DNA of 64,000 bases from Halorussus sp. MSC15.2 (GTDB lineage: Archaea; Halobacteriota; Halobacteria; Halobacteriales; Haladaptataceae). This document shows, in pieces, positions 36,787-46,426 of this stretch. Each line of letters starts with the position of its first letter. The stretch's first letter is position 1. Where the stretch lies: NCBI RefSeq assembly GCF_010747475.1, contig NZ_VSLZ01000002.1, forward strand, positions 558,001 to 622,000, written 5' to 3'. The translations under genes and the position numbers were made by a program. Below the pieces are notes generated by a model, which was not told the origin of the DNA, searched no databases, and saw only the letters and a program-made list of their open reading frames with translations.

Positions 36787-39700
36787 TTACACGCGGTCGC
36801 TCACGCTGGAGAGTCGGGATTGCAGGTCGTTGATGGTCTCACCCAGCGACTGCCGACTTCCCAACTTCAACATCACCTGTTTGGGCGTCTGCTCGATTTC
36901 CTGAACCTCCATCCGCTCTCCTTGCGTTGGCAAGTCCTCAAGTAGGAGGTCGTCGACGAGCGACCGGCTAGCCTCGGTTTTCGGCACCGTCACTGTCGCC
37001 TCCCACAACGGTTCTTGAACTCGCTGGACGAGGTAGAGTGCCGCGTTCTTGCACGCCTGATTCGTCGTCAACCCAGACACAGTTCGTACGACCGTGTTCG
37101 GGTCCGAACCGGCGGAGGACGCCGTATACGACCCTTCTGTTTTAAACTTGTAGTCGATTTCGTACGTCGTGTCCGTACTCGTACTCCCGCCGTTCGAACC
37201 CGACACGAGTTTGATTTGGCCGTTCTGGCGGTCCAGTTTGTAGTCCTCTTGAACCGTGTAGACCGTCCCCGTCGACGGATTTCGAACGATATCCGTTCCT
37301 GGAACGAACCCGGATTTTGCGAGATTGACCCACGTATCGAAACTCGGCGCACTGAACTCCTCGCTCTGGACGGGTTGGGCAGCACCCTTGATAACCGCTT
37401 TGTCGTACTGACTGCCAGATTTTTTCGTCACTGAGTACGAAATTAAGCTGTCATCACCAGTTGCCGTCCGCTGTCCGGGTTCGGTCCACTCTACCCGCCA
37501 CCCGTTCTGATTGCGCTGGAGTTCCCAGATGAAGTTCCCGTAGTCCGCAATCTGATTCAACACTTTGCGGAGTTCACCATCGTGCTTCTGACCGTCCAGT
37601 ATCGGCGTATCCTCTAAGTCCGCATAGAGGGTGAACGACTCGATTCGTTGTGACTGGAATCCCTGTGTCGGTGTCACGCCCGACCGGCTACCGTCCCGGC
37701 CGACCGTCCCCCGCCACTGTATCGCAGTGCCAACCGACTCGAACGGCGTCGAAAACGACTCCGTGTTCGAACTCGACGACCACGACCCGGCCGTATCGTT
37801 CCGAATCGCAACTGCTTGATTCCCAGAAACACGATTGTAGTCGGCAGTAATTTTACCGCCCGTTACTTGGTAGGCAGTCTCGACTCCGTCGAACACAACT
37901 TCCGCCCCATCCGGATACGTTTCCGGCCCGGCGAGTGCGTAGTTGCTGTCTATGGTGTTGTCGTAATTGTACGTGAAACGATCGTCGGCTGCGCCGAGAA
38001 TATCGACATACACGTCGTCGGTCGCCGTCCCCTTTTCCACGATTCCAATTCTGACTGTATATTGGGTCCCGGCGGAGAGCGTCGTGGAGTACGACCCGTC
38101 GAGCCACGTCATGTTGTTGGTTAATCCGAAGCCCTTTACGGTACCGAAGACCTCCGTACCGTCGATTTGGACCGATATTGCGTGTCCATCGTCGATGATT
38201 TTATTCGGATTGCCGAGACGTACGAAGATGTTAGACGACGGGATGTCGTAATCGGGGGTAAACGTAACTTCGACGTAGTCACCTTCCCCGCGGAGTCTGA
38301 TTGCCTCGCCCTTGTCGTCGTACGCATTGCTAGAGAAATGAGTCGAGTCCTGGTAGTAATCTCCAGTGTATGATCCATCAACACTCTGAATAGGCCAGCA
38401 TGACTGGTAGGCCTCGACGCCGCCGTTCACATTCTGATAGGGGTCAGACGCCGTCCGAGAGATTACCGAGTCGAACTCACTGTCAGTATCTGCGGACTGC
38501 ATCTGCGTATCCCCTTTTGTTTTCGATGCTGGATTATCGACGTTCGCGGTGTAACTCGTCTGATTCGTAATTAGGTTATCGGCAGCAATGTGGGCCGGAG
38601 TATCGTCGTATTCAGCCTGCACGCGGTCCTGAAGCTCACTCCCGCCCCTACCTTCAAGGACAGTCCGCCCCTCCTCCATCCGGACGTTGATGAGTTGGTC
38701 GATGGGGAGAATCTGGCCGTCCTGCCACACACTCAGGGAGGCCTCCTCGAACGCTTGCGCCTGCCACTTCTCGTCACGAGGGACGGGAATCTCCACCCGC
38801 GGATAGTCGTTCAGGGCGGGCGTGAACCGGGGGTCGTCGAGAAGTCGGGGCCGAAGCGTCTGCCCACTCGGGTGCTCGATTTCGACGGTCCATCCTGACG
38901 CCCCTGTCGCCTCACGCGTCTCTGAGGTGGCGTCGGTCGTTACCGAATTCGTTGCCCCGCTCGTGTTTGAGGCGTCTTCCGTGTAGGCCTCGAACCGGTA
39001 GCGGTAGGTGTTCCCCGGACTGCAGGTGTCGTCCGTTCCTGAAGTCGTGTTCGGAGCGAGGTCCTCGACGACCTGCCACGGTCCCCAGCCGTAGTCGAAC
39101 TTCCGTTGACGTTCGACACGGACGCCGTCTTCATTGTCGGCGTTATCTGTGAACGAGTAGTCGATAGCGGTTCGTGGGTTCGTCGAGGATAGCGACGCTG
39201 ACGGATTTTTCGGCGAGGGGAAGTTTGTGACGATGCTTTTTGTGGCCGTCCAAGCGCCCGTAACGTGCTCGGTTTCAGCTCTGAGCCTGACGTCGTACTC
39301 TTCGCCATCTTCGAGGCCGGTGATGGTCGTGGATGTCGTGGACTGCGAGACTGTCGTGTGCGCGGTCCACGTCGACGCCGAGGACTCCCGATACTCGACG
39401 CGGTAGTCACCGTTGTCGATGACGTCGCCCCAGGACACGCCGATTTCGTCTTCGATACCGTTATCCAGCGATGGCGCGGAGACGTCCGGCAGGACGGTCG
39501 TCGCCGTCTGAGCTGCCGACCAAGAGACCGCGTCCTCAGTTCGTGCACCGACGCGGACGTCGTACTGTTCGCCGTCGAGTAGGCTGGTGGTACTCATCGA
39601 AGTCGTTCCAGCGGCGACGGTCTTGTCCTCGACCCACGTGCCGCCGTCGTGAGCGACGTGGATGACGAACTTGTCCTCGTTGTCCGAGTTGTCCGTGATA

Positions 39701-41451
39701 GCGAGGTCGAACTGGTCGCCGCTCACCGAGACGCTGTGGAGCGCCGGCGCGGGCAAGACCGTCGTCGCGGACGATTGGCTGGAGTCCGCCGACATGTGGT
39801 CGGTCCGCCGCCGAACCGTGTAGTGGTATTGCTCGCCGTCGTCGATGCCGGTGTCGGTGTAGCTCGTTTGCGAGAGGTCGGAGATGGTGGCGATGTTCGA
39901 CCCGAGGGTGCCATCCGCCGACCGACAAATCTCCACAGTACCATCCGTCGAGTTGTCGGCAAGAGTATAGTTGACCGTGATTTGGTCTTCGGTGCTGGCG
40001 TCGAGCGAGTCTAGCGTGGGCGCGGGGAGTTGGGTGATGGCGACGTCGTCACCCGAAGGCTCGTCCTCAGCGCCGCCATATACGGGTGCGACCCGCCAGT
40101 GGTACTCTTCGCCGTTCTCCAAGCGCGTGTCCGAGTACGTCGTGGTGCCAGCGGTGGGCGTCGCTATGCGGGTGTAGTCGGACAGAGACGTGCTCGACGC
40201 TTCAGCGCGGTAGACGTGGTACTCGTCTGCGTCGCGGTTCGAATCCCACGAGAGGTCGACTTCAGTCCCGGAGACCACCGTCGAGGTGAGGCCGGACCCG
40301 TTGGTCGAGACCGTGGCGGAGGTCGCCCACGTCGACTTGTTGCCACCGGAGGTTTCAGCGCGGAGACGCCACTGGAAGGTGTCCGCAGACTTCGATATCG
40401 TGGCCTGGTAGCTCGTCGTCCCTGCGGGGATGTCGGTGACGTAGGCCCATGCGCCACCGTCGACGGACTTCTCCAGCCGGTGGTGAGCCTCAACGCTGGA
40501 GTTATCCTGGAACGTGATGGTGGCCGCGGTCGGGGAGTCGATGGACTGTTGGATGTTCGATGGAGCATTGACGCTGGTCGTCGCGGACCCCTCGTTCGAC
40601 GGCTGGGACTCAGTCGCGTCAGTAGCCGCCGTCACCCGGTAATAGTACGTCTGGTCCTCCGACAAGCCAGTGTCCCTGTATTCAGCCACGTCCGCGCCGA
40701 CGCTGTCGACGAGCGTGTAGTCCGAGAGACTCGACCCAGACGACGTACTCCGATAGATATTGAACCCCGTCTCTTGACTGGAGTTGTCCGTCCACGTCGA
40801 GTAGGTCTCCCCGCCGGTCTGAGTCTGCGATGTGGACAGACTACTGGGCGCCTCCAGCGCCCCTCCAAGATAGAAATCGTCCTGCCAGTTGTCCAGATTC
40901 TCGTTCATGTCGGAGCCGAACGCCCCAACATGAAGCGTCGTGATTTCTGACGCGGCACTGTTCTCAAACGCGATGCCGGTGGCGGTCGCGCCGCCGTTGT
41001 TCCAATCGACGCTGTACGTCGAATTGCCCCAGTCGATAGTAACTTCAACCGGATACCAGACTTCGTAATTGCCGGATGCGAGCTGGACCTCCGTCCCGCC
41101 GTCGCGGTAGACTACGTCTGGGTTTGTCGTCCCAACTGCGAATGAGATGTTGCCGTCGCTGTCGGTCGCCCAGCAGCCGACGCCGCCCTGGCCGTTCGAG
41201 ACTTCCCGGTACGCCCACCGGACTGTCGTGTAGCCGCCTGCTGAGAACGTCGACGTCTGAAACCCGGGCGTGAATTCATCCGCGCCTTGTGAATGGCTCA
41301 AACTGTCGATAGCGCTCAGGTTGTAGGAGATGGAGCCGTCGTAGGAGCTTTCATTAGCGACGAGGCCGTCCGCGCCGTTTAGTTCAGTCCAGCCGCTGGG
41401 GACGTCGTTACCGTCTGATTCGTTCTCGAAGCTATCGCTCCACTGAACCAT
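36787..41451 (-). CDS. Tail hub/adhesin with seven fibronectin type III domains
   Basis: 1554 residues from MVQWSDSFENES (ATG 41451). Residues ~1-205 are a concanavalin/laminin-G-like jelly roll (DGNISFAVG, NLDNWQDDFYLGG). Then come seven FnIII modules (residues ~205-840, recurring YRVxAxTDxxxSxPS and DGEEYDVRLRAETEH patterns). The last ~700 residues form a tail-hub-like body ending KLGSRQSLGETINDLQSRLSSVSDRV, resembling the end of the rightward hub (IKLAENSDGVLDTLVSLSQEVSRL). I read it as receptor-binding hub of the leftward particle. Overlaps the next gene upstream by 1 nt (TGATG). Confidence 0.65.
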   Translation of the reverse strand: MVQWSDSFENESDGNDVPSGWTELNGADGLVANESSYDGSISYNLSAIDSLSHSQGADEFTPGFQTSTFSAGGYTTVRWAYREVSNGQGGVGCWATDSDGNISFAVGTTNPDVVYRDGGTEVQLASGNYEVWYPVEVTIDWGNSTYSVDWNNGGATATGIAFENSAASEITTLHVGAFGSDMNENLDNWQDDFYLGGALEAPSSLSTSQTQTGGETYSTWTDNSSQETGFNIYRSTSSGSSLSDYTLVDSVGADVAEYRDTGLSEDQTYYYRVTAATDATESQPSNEGSATTSVNAPSNIQQSIDSPTAATITFQDNSSVEAHHRLEKSVDGGAWAYVTDIPAGTTSYQATISKSADTFQWRLRAETSGGNKSTWATSATVSTNGSGLTSTVVSGTEVDLSWDSNRDADEYHVYRAEASSTSLSDYTRIATPTAGTTTYSDTRLENGEEYHWRVAPVYGGAEDEPSGDDVAITQLPAPTLDSLDASTEDQITVNYTLADNSTDGTVEICRSADGTLGSNIATISDLSQTSYTDTGIDDGEQYHYTVRRRTDHMSADSSQSSATTVLPAPALHSVSVSGDQFDLAITDNSDNEDKFVIHVAHDGGTWVEDKTVAAGTTSMSTTSLLDGEQYDVRVGARTEDAVSWSAAQTATTVLPDVSAPSLDNGIEDEIGVSWGDVIDNGDYRVEYRESSASTWTAHTTVSQSTTSTTITGLEDGEEYDVRLRAETEHVTGAWTATKSIVTNFPSPKNPSASLSSTNPRTAIDYSFTDNADNEDGVRVERQRKFDYGWGPWQVVEDLAPNTTSGTDDTCSPGNTYRYRFEAYTEDASNTSGATNSVTTDATSETREATGASGWTVEIEHPSGQTLRPRLLDDPRFTPALNDYPRVEIPVPRDEKWQAQAFEEASLSVWQDGQILPIDQLINVRMEEGRTVLEGRGGSELQDRVQAEYDDTPAHIAADNLITNQTSYTANVDNPASKTKGDTQMQSADTDSEFDSVISRTASDPYQNVNGGVEAYQSCWPIQSVDGSYTGDYYQDSTHFSSNAYDDKGEAIRLRGEGDYVEVTFTPDYDIPSSNIFVRLGNPNKIIDDGHAISVQIDGTEVFGTVKGFGLTNNMTWLDGSYSTTLSAGTQYTVRIGIVEKGTATDDVYVDILGAADDRFTYNYDNTIDSNYALAGPETYPDGAEVVFDGVETAYQVTGGKITADYNRVSGNQAVAIRNDTAGSWSSSSNTESFSTPFESVGTAIQWRGTVGRDGSRSGVTPTQGFQSQRIESFTLYADLEDTPILDGQKHDGELRKVLNQIADYGNFIWELQRNQNGWRVEWTEPGQRTATGDDSLISYSVTKKSGSQYDKAVIKGAAQPVQSEEFSAPSFDTWVNLAKSGFVPGTDIVRNPSTGTVYTVQEDYKLDRQNGQIKLVSGSNGGSTSTDTTYEIDYKFKTEGSYTASSAGSDPNTVVRTVSGLTTNQACKNAALYLVQRVQEPLWEATVTVPKTEASRSLVDDLLLEDLPTQGERMEVQEIEQTPKQVMLKLGSRQSLGETINDLQSRLSSVSDRV

Positions 41452-42581
41452 CAGGCACGCACCTCCTCGCGAGCGATGAGTCCCTGCTCGCTCTGCGGCT
41501 GGTAGTCCTGACCGTCCGCGACGGGCGACAGCAGGTCCTGCAATCCGCTCGGGGTCGGCGGTGTCTCGCCCGTTGGGACGGTCCACTGCGGCCACTGCCA
41601 GCCCCGCTTCACGCTCATGTCCAAGTGGAAGGGGGAACTCGACGATGAGGAGTTGACGAACCGGCACTGTACGGTGACGCGCGTCGGACTAATCCGCGTG
41701 ATATCCCACGCGTCGAAACTCCAATTCGAAGTCCCCAGCGCCACGCTCGACCACGACGACGTCGAGGAGTCCCACGACTCGACCGAGAGACCCGCCGACG
41801 CGTCGAGGTGGACCCGAACCAGACTGTTGTCCACGACCGGCACGCCGGAGAACTCGTGGGCGGTCGAGAAGGCTCGCTGCCACGTGTTGAGGGCGTCTCC
41901 GTCGTACTTCGCTCGACTGTGGTCGTCCCAGATAACGACGTCTGCTTTCCCTTCGTCCGCGTACGGAAGGTCGTAGACGAGCGTCGCGTCGTCGAACGGA
42001 GTATTGCGGCCGCCAACGACGTTCACGTCTCCGTGTTCAGCCGCTCGGGTTTCGACCGTCGAGACGGGTTCGGTCTGCCCGGTCTCGCGGTCGAACCATC
42101 GAACGTCGGTCGCTTTCGCCGGAATCCCGATGGAAGCGGTCTGCTCGTTGCCGAAGTCGTTCTCGACCTGTACGACCGCGGTCTCGACTGCGCGTCGGTG
42201 AGACTCGCGGGTCCCCGCCCTCGACATCGCGCCCTTGAAGGCGACCACTCCGCCTTCTCGCGGGTCGAGTCGCCGCACGTCGAGGGTCTCGGGCGTGTAG
42301 TAGCCGTCGACTGGGGTCGACCCGTCCGCGGCCGCGTAGCCGACCGCTTCGAACTGACTGGCCTCGAAGAGTTCGGCGAGTTCGGTCGCCATGAGTTCGG
42401 CCCGGACGCCGCGGTACTGCCCCCGGACCTGTCGCCGGTCGGGGTCCGTCGAGAGCGATTCGACGACTCCGACGTCTTCATCGAGGACGCCCTGTTTGCT
42501 CGTGTTTCGCTTGGTTTTCGTTCGGGCACTCGTCTGGCTATCCGCCGGTATCGTGAGCGTGTAGAGTTTTCTATCTGTCAT
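41451..42581 (-). CDS. Tail-tip structural protein, leftward cassette
   Basis: 376 residues. Three blocks: an N-terminal part with ESLSTDPDRRQVRGQYRGVRAEL, a middle with FKGAMSRAGTRESHRR and ASIGIPAKATDVRWFDRE, and a beta-rich C-terminal part with a Ser-rich stretch (~300-320). The position between the distal-tail-like protein and the hub is that of a baseplate or tail-tip component. No recognised domain. Start overlaps the upstream-encoded gene's region by short spacing, so it is operonic. Confidence 0.55.
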   Translation of the reverse strand: MTDRKLYTLTIPADSQTSARTKTKRNTSKQGVLDEDVGVVESLSTDPDRRQVRGQYRGVRAELMATELAELFEASQFEAVGYAAADGSTPVDGYYTPETLDVRRLDPREGGVVAFKGAMSRAGTRESHRRAVETAVVQVENDFGNEQTASIGIPAKATDVRWFDRETGQTEPVSTVETRAAEHGDVNVVGGRNTPFDDATLVYDLPYADEGKADVVIWDDHSRAKYDGDALNTWQRAFSTAHEFSGVPVVDNSLVRVHLDASAGLSVESWDSSTSSWSSVALGTSNWSFDAWDITRISPTRVTVQCRFVNSSSSSSPFHLDMSVKRGWQWPQWTVPTGETPPTPSGLQDLLSPVADGQDYQPQSEQGLIAREEVRA

Positions 42582-42600
42582 GTGTGTGGTGGTGTGCGTC

Positions 42601-43215
42601 TCAGTAGTCGTTTCGTCGCTTCGCGTCGAGGGGTCGCGTGAGGTCGGCCGTCTCGACGCAGGTAAGAGACCCGTCGTAGGTCGAGGGGCGGTCGGTCGCG
42701 TAGGCGTTCTCGGGTCCCTTCACGACCACGTCGAGGTGGTCCTCTCCGAGCGCCGACGTGTCCCAGACGCCACCCGCGGTGTACTGGCCGACCTCCAGTC
42801 GCGCGGGGTTGGTGCTGTCTACTCGACCGGCCGAGAGGTAGCGGTCGAGCATCTGCATCTGGGTCACTGGGTCCTCACCGGTCGCGTCGCCCGGCGTGAG
42901 CGTGGACGCGTTGCCGGTGTTGCCCCACTGCTCGTCGGACCCGCGCCACCCCGAGAACGAGATATCGACCACGTGGTCGCCGGTCCCGGCGTCGAGGTGG
43001 ATTCCCTTTCGGGTCGATTCGCCCGCGTCGAGCAGGCCCGCGAGCGCGGTGTTGGCTTTACTTCCCTGTCCGCCGACGACGAACTCGGTGCGGACGCTGA
43101 AGTCTATCTCCACGTCGCGCATCACGAAGACGCCCTCCTCGGGCGTGCCGTCGCCGTCGATGTCCACGTTCGGTATCGTCAGCTTCGCTCCGTTGACTGG
43201 TGGTTGGGTGCTCAT
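42601..43215 (-). CDS. Distal-tail-like (Dit-type) protein, leftward cassette
   Basis: 204 residues, beta-rich, no signal or membrane segment: GAKLTIPNVDIDGDGTPEEGVFVMRD, FSVRTEFVVGGQGSKANTALAGLL, LEVGQYTAGGVWDTSAL. It lies directly after the tape measure, the position of Dit in siphovirus tails. The counterpart in the rightward cassette is the 165-residue protein at 50470. Function by position only. Confidence 0.5.
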   Translation of the reverse strand: MSTQPPVNGAKLTIPNVDIDGDGTPEEGVFVMRDVEIDFSVRTEFVVGGQGSKANTALAGLLDAGESTRKGIHLDAGTGDHVVDISFSGWRGSDEQWGNTGNASTLTPGDATGEDPVTQMQMLDRYLSAGRVDSTNPARLEVGQYTAGGVWDTSALGEDHLDVVVKGPENAYATDRPSTYDGSLTCVETADLTRPLDAKRRNDY

Positions 43216-43288
43216 GGTATGGAATCACAACTTTGCCCGCCTCTCGGCAGGGCGTACGAAAAATGGTCTCAGTGACTGGGAGACTCCG

Positions 43289-44686
43289 CTAGAACGGTGA
43301 CGGTCGCGGACCGACCCGGTTCTCCATCTCCCGAATCGCTTCCTGCTTCGCCTCCTCGATTTTTCGGTCCACGTCAGCTATCGAGGAGGGGTCTACTCTG
43401 ACTTCCTGATTGACTATCTGTGGGCCCGAGCGGGCTCGCTTGTTCTCCTTCGCACGATTCTTCGGCATCGAAGTGTCGGTGTCATCAGTCACCGAGGCAT
43501 CGACGGGTTCGAGTGGCGCAATGGGGAGTTCGCCGTAGCTTGCCGTCCCAGAGCCGGACGTGAGACCGGTCGACTCCGAGGAATTGGTGGCGATGCTGTG
43601 AGCTGAATCCATTCCTCGTTTCATCTCGGTGATGTTGGCCCTAGACGAATTAGTGGATGACTGGGTAGTCACAGTGGCCGATTTCGACTTCTTAGACGAA
43701 GTGAAGAACTTTTTAGTTATGGCACCACCTGCGGGTTTTCCTGCCATCTCACCAATAATACTTCCAGCAATCGCACCGACTGGGTTCCCGCCGGTAGCGA
43801 CAGCACCGAGGCCACCACCCAAGAGACCACCGACCAATCCTCCAGTTACCCTCCCCATCTTTATCTTCATCTTACGTTCCGAGATTTTCCCGGTCTCCTG
43901 TTTCCGATAGGCGTTCTTCATCTGGTTTGCCCACAATGCGATGTCGAGTACGCCGGGCAACGACCTTCGCATAACGTCGTCGACGAATTTCTTGGACCGG
44001 CCGACCGCCCCAGCGATTTTAGTACTGAACCGCCCGATAAAGTCTGCCGATTTGATGCTGTGTGCCCACTTTACGATGTCCTTGGGGGTTCTACCGAATG
44101 GAATGAAACTTCGAATCTGTTCCGGCAAGCCGATTTCCGATAGTTTGCTTTTGACTTTCTTTCGGATACCCATCTCTGACAGTTCGCTGTTTGAATCGAA
44201 CCAGTTCCCCGAGAGAACTCCATCGGTTTGTTTCCCCAGACTGAATTGGTTGAGGGCCCCTTTCGCCTTTGCCAAGGTATTCGATGGTGTATTCTTTATC
44301 GTGTCATACACCTCTTCCTCGAGCTTTGCTCTTCCATCCTCGTACTTCTTCAGTCCATTTCCTAACCACTCCCCGACTTTCGTACTATCAGACCCTTCGA
44401 ACGAATTGACAATGTAGCTCGGTTTGCCGGTCCCGGAGGTGAAGCTCAAGCCATCTGAGTGCGACTGATAGACCCGCGTTGGATTAAGGGTCTTACCGAG
44501 ACCTGACGACAGGGTGTGAGGGCTCTTTTCGAGCTCACTGGCCGTTTGTAGTGCAGTCGTTTTGTACACCTGGCGCAGGCCTTTCGAGAACCACGGTTCC
44601 GTGTCCGTACGTTCCTCAGTTCCGTACGAGTCCTCAGTCAAGTGATACGGACTGTTGACGCTCCCACCACCGCTATACAGTTCCAT
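43289..44686 (-). CDS. Tape-measure-like tail protein, leftward cassette
   Basis: 465 residues. The helical N-terminal half (KVGEWLGNGLKKYEDGRAKLEEEVYDTIKN, VKSKLSEIGLPEQIRSF) is followed by a glycine-rich hydrophobic stretch (VTGGLVGGLLGGGLGAVATGG, residues ~270-320), the hallmark of tape measures. The tail (~370-465) is charged. It is basic for a haloarchaeon. It sits right after the chaperone pair and its ATG overlaps the small ORF stop (44673). Length predicts a tail of roughly 70 nm if the usual ~0.15 nm per residue applies. Confidence 0.65.
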   Translation of the reverse strand: MELYSGGGSVNSPYHLTEDSYGTEERTDTEPWFSKGLRQVYKTTALQTASELEKSPHTLSSGLGKTLNPTRVYQSHSDGLSFTSGTGKPSYIVNSFEGSDSTKVGEWLGNGLKKYEDGRAKLEEEVYDTIKNTPSNTLAKAKGALNQFSLGKQTDGVLSGNWFDSNSELSEMGIRKKVKSKLSEIGLPEQIRSFIPFGRTPKDIVKWAHSIKSADFIGRFSTKIAGAVGRSKKFVDDVMRRSLPGVLDIALWANQMKNAYRKQETGKISERKMKIKMGRVTGGLVGGLLGGGLGAVATGGNPVGAIAGSIIGEMAGKPAGGAITKKFFTSSKKSKSATVTTQSSTNSSRANITEMKRGMDSAHSIATNSSESTGLTSGSGTASYGELPIAPLEPVDASVTDDTDTSMPKNRAKENKRARSGPQIVNQEVRVDPSSIADVDRKIEEAKQEAIREMENRVGPRPSPF

Positions 44687-44801
44687 CGTTCACGCCTCCC
44701 ATCGCTTCCTTCTCTCTGATGACCGGCAGTGCGGCCATGAACAGTTCGAGGTCCCGAGAGGAGTACTCCCGGACCTCGCGCGGGTCGTGGCCCCGGTACA
44801 T
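44673..44801 (-). CDS. Second frame of the tail assembly chaperone (or separate 42-residue gene)
   Basis: The open frame encodes ...MYRGHDPREVREYSSRDLELFMAALPVIREKEAMGGVNDGTV. It can be read two ways: by a -1 shift from the upstream chaperone frame at ggcaaag (44846-44852), giving a ~225-residue G-T fusion, or by re-initiation at the ATG 44801 in a TGATG overlap with the chaperone stop. Tail-assembly chaperones just before tape measures commonly use the first. A single-base sequence error would look the same as the -1 shift. Confidence 0.5.
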   Translation of the reverse strand: MYRGHDPREVREYSSRDLELFMAALPVIREKEAMGGVNDGTV

Positions 44802-45352
44802 CAGGACTGCTCTGGCGTACTGGAGTCGCGCCCGCTCCGGCGCTTCTTTGCCTCGACCCGCGCGGCGAACGAGTTTCCCGTGTCGTGGTCGAGCGTCGTC
44901 AGGTCGTCGATGCGATGCTCCAGCCACGCGGTGAACTGCGGCGGGAGGCTCCGGACCGCCCGGACCTTGGTCTCGAACTCGTGGCCGTCGAGGAAGGGGG
45001 CCTCCTCGATTCCGGCGGCGCACCAGAACGGCGTGGCGAGACCTTCGGGTGGGCCTTCCGCGGGGTCAAATCCGACCTGCTGGCGTTGGGCGGCCCGCAC
45101 CCGGTCGAGGACCCGGCCGCGCTCGCCGGTCGTGAGTCCGCCGATACGGACCGTCGAATCGTCGAACTCCTCGCTGGCCCAGTGCAGGCCCGGGAGGAAC
45201 TGGCTCTCGATTTGGTTCGCCTCCATTACTGCCTCCTCGTGTTCGACCGACTCCTCGTCGGTTTCGGCGACGACTTCCGCCAGTTCGTCGAGTTTAGCGT
45301 CGAGGCGGTCTCGCTCCTCCGCGAAGTCGATTCGGGTCTCGTTTCGAGTCAC
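44801..45352 (-). CDS. Tail assembly chaperone-like protein, leftward cassette
   Basis: 183 residues: acidic coiled N-terminal half (ERDRLDAKLDELAEVVAETDEES), then FLPGLHWASEEFDDSTVRIGGLTTGERGRVLDRVRA and a hydrophobic patch near PQFTAWLEHRIDDL, ending in a basic tail (VEAKKRRSGR). It lies between tube and tape measure, the place of gpG-type chaperones, and an out-of-phase ORF overlaps its end. Its product likely coats the tape measure before tube assembly. Position and frame overlap are the main evidence. Confidence 0.6.
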   Translation of the reverse strand: MTRNETRIDFAEERDRLDAKLDELAEVVAETDEESVEHEEAVMEANQIESQFLPGLHWASEEFDDSTVRIGGLTTGERGRVLDRVRAAQRQQVGFDPAEGPPEGLATPFWCAAGIEEAPFLDGHEFETKVRAVRSLPPQFTAWLEHRIDDLTTLDHDTGNSFAARVEAKKRRSGRDSSTPEQS

Positions 45353-45353
45353 G

Positions 45354-46316
45354 TTACCGGGCCTCGCTCTGGTCGGACTCGGCGGTGGCCGTGACGCTGT
45401 TCACGACGTAGGAGGTGTTCTCGACCGCGTCGGCGTCGAGGTCGCCCCACTGCTCCCACGAGTACGAGTCGGGCGTGACGCCCGAGAGGTCGTAGGTCAT
45501 CGCGGTCGCGTCGGGCGAAGTGAGCTTCAGCGTCGCCGAACTCGCGCCCTCGACCGCGGCGTCGGGGGCCGACGAACTGCCGTAGGCAAGTTCGAGTTGG
45601 TTCGTGTCGGTCACCACGTCGCGAACGTCCAACGTGGTCTCGACCGCGCCCATCACGGCCGCGACCGGGTGGCGACTCATGTCGGTCTGTGGCCGTGCGC
45701 CGGTCTTCAGCGAGAGCTTCGCCTCCTTGACACGGTTGACTGTCGTCGAGTCCGGTATCGACAGCGACCCGCCGTGGAACCGGAGCGGGGTCGCCTGTTC
45801 GCTGGGCTGGGAACCGGGCGTCAGGCTCGCGTTCTTCTGCTCGTCACCGTAGAAGCCGGTCAGTGTCACTTCGACCGGTTCGCCCGCCTTCAGGCTGACC
45901 TGCATGTCGCTGAAGACGACACCCATCAGCTCGCGCTCGGCGGTCGCTTGGCTGTAGTCGATACCGGTGTACCAGCGGGAACTCTGGACCTCACCGGGCT
46001 GAACGGCCCACTCGTAGGTGTAGGGTGCGCTGGTCTCTCCGCCGGCGGTCGGCGCGCCGCCGAAGACGTGGTTGCTCCACCACGGGTTCCCCAGCGTGAA
46101 CGAGACGGTTATCGCGCCCGAGAAGTTCCCGGCGAGCGCCTCGGTCGTCTCGGCGTCGCCGGGAGTTCGCATCCGTCGGAGCGCGTTCTCGAGGCGTACG
46201 TCTTCGACCACGCAGTCGAGACCGGGAATCTTGTAGTCGGTGTCGGTCGGGGTGCCCATGTAGTCGTCGCTCGGTTCGTGCAGGTACGCGATTCGTGTCG
46301 TGCTTCCGGTTGGCAT
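45354..46316 (-). CDS. Major tail (tube)-like protein, leftward cassette
   Basis: 320 residues, beta-rich, acidic: TRIAYLHEPSDDYMGTPTDTDYKIPGLD at the start, ENALRRMRTPGDAETTEALAGNFSGAITVSFTL, VTLTGFYGDEQKNASL, and TLKLTSPDATAMTYDLSGVTPDSYS near the end. The fold pattern and its position next to the chaperone are typical of siphovirus major tail proteins, as is the rightward copy at 47235. The two share order and size but little visible identity. ATG 46316 has spacing of 110 nt to the upstream gene. Confidence 0.6.
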   Translation of the reverse strand: MPTGSTTRIAYLHEPSDDYMGTPTDTDYKIPGLDCVVEDVRLENALRRMRTPGDAETTEALAGNFSGAITVSFTLGNPWWSNHVFGGAPTAGGETSAPYTYEWAVQPGEVQSSRWYTGIDYSQATAERELMGVVFSDMQVSLKAGEPVEVTLTGFYGDEQKNASLTPGSQPSEQATPLRFHGGSLSIPDSTTVNRVKEAKLSLKTGARPQTDMSRHPVAAVMGAVETTLDVRDVVTDTNQLELAYGSSSAPDAAVEGASSATLKLTSPDATAMTYDLSGVTPDSYSWEQWGDLDADAVENTSYVVNSVTATAESDQSEAR

Positions 46317-46426
46317 TGTGGAAAATCGAGTCGATTCGTCGTTCGGTCAGAAGTCGATGCCCGACGCCGCTGGCCCCGGCGAGAAGCGATAGTCTCGGAG
46401 GAGAGCGCCAGCGGGGAGGCGGTCGG

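Noticed and set aside
40236..40247. tRNA-like ggttcgaatccc
   Set aside because: The sequence around the loop does not form a 5-bp T stem, and it lies in frame inside the FnIII hub gene.
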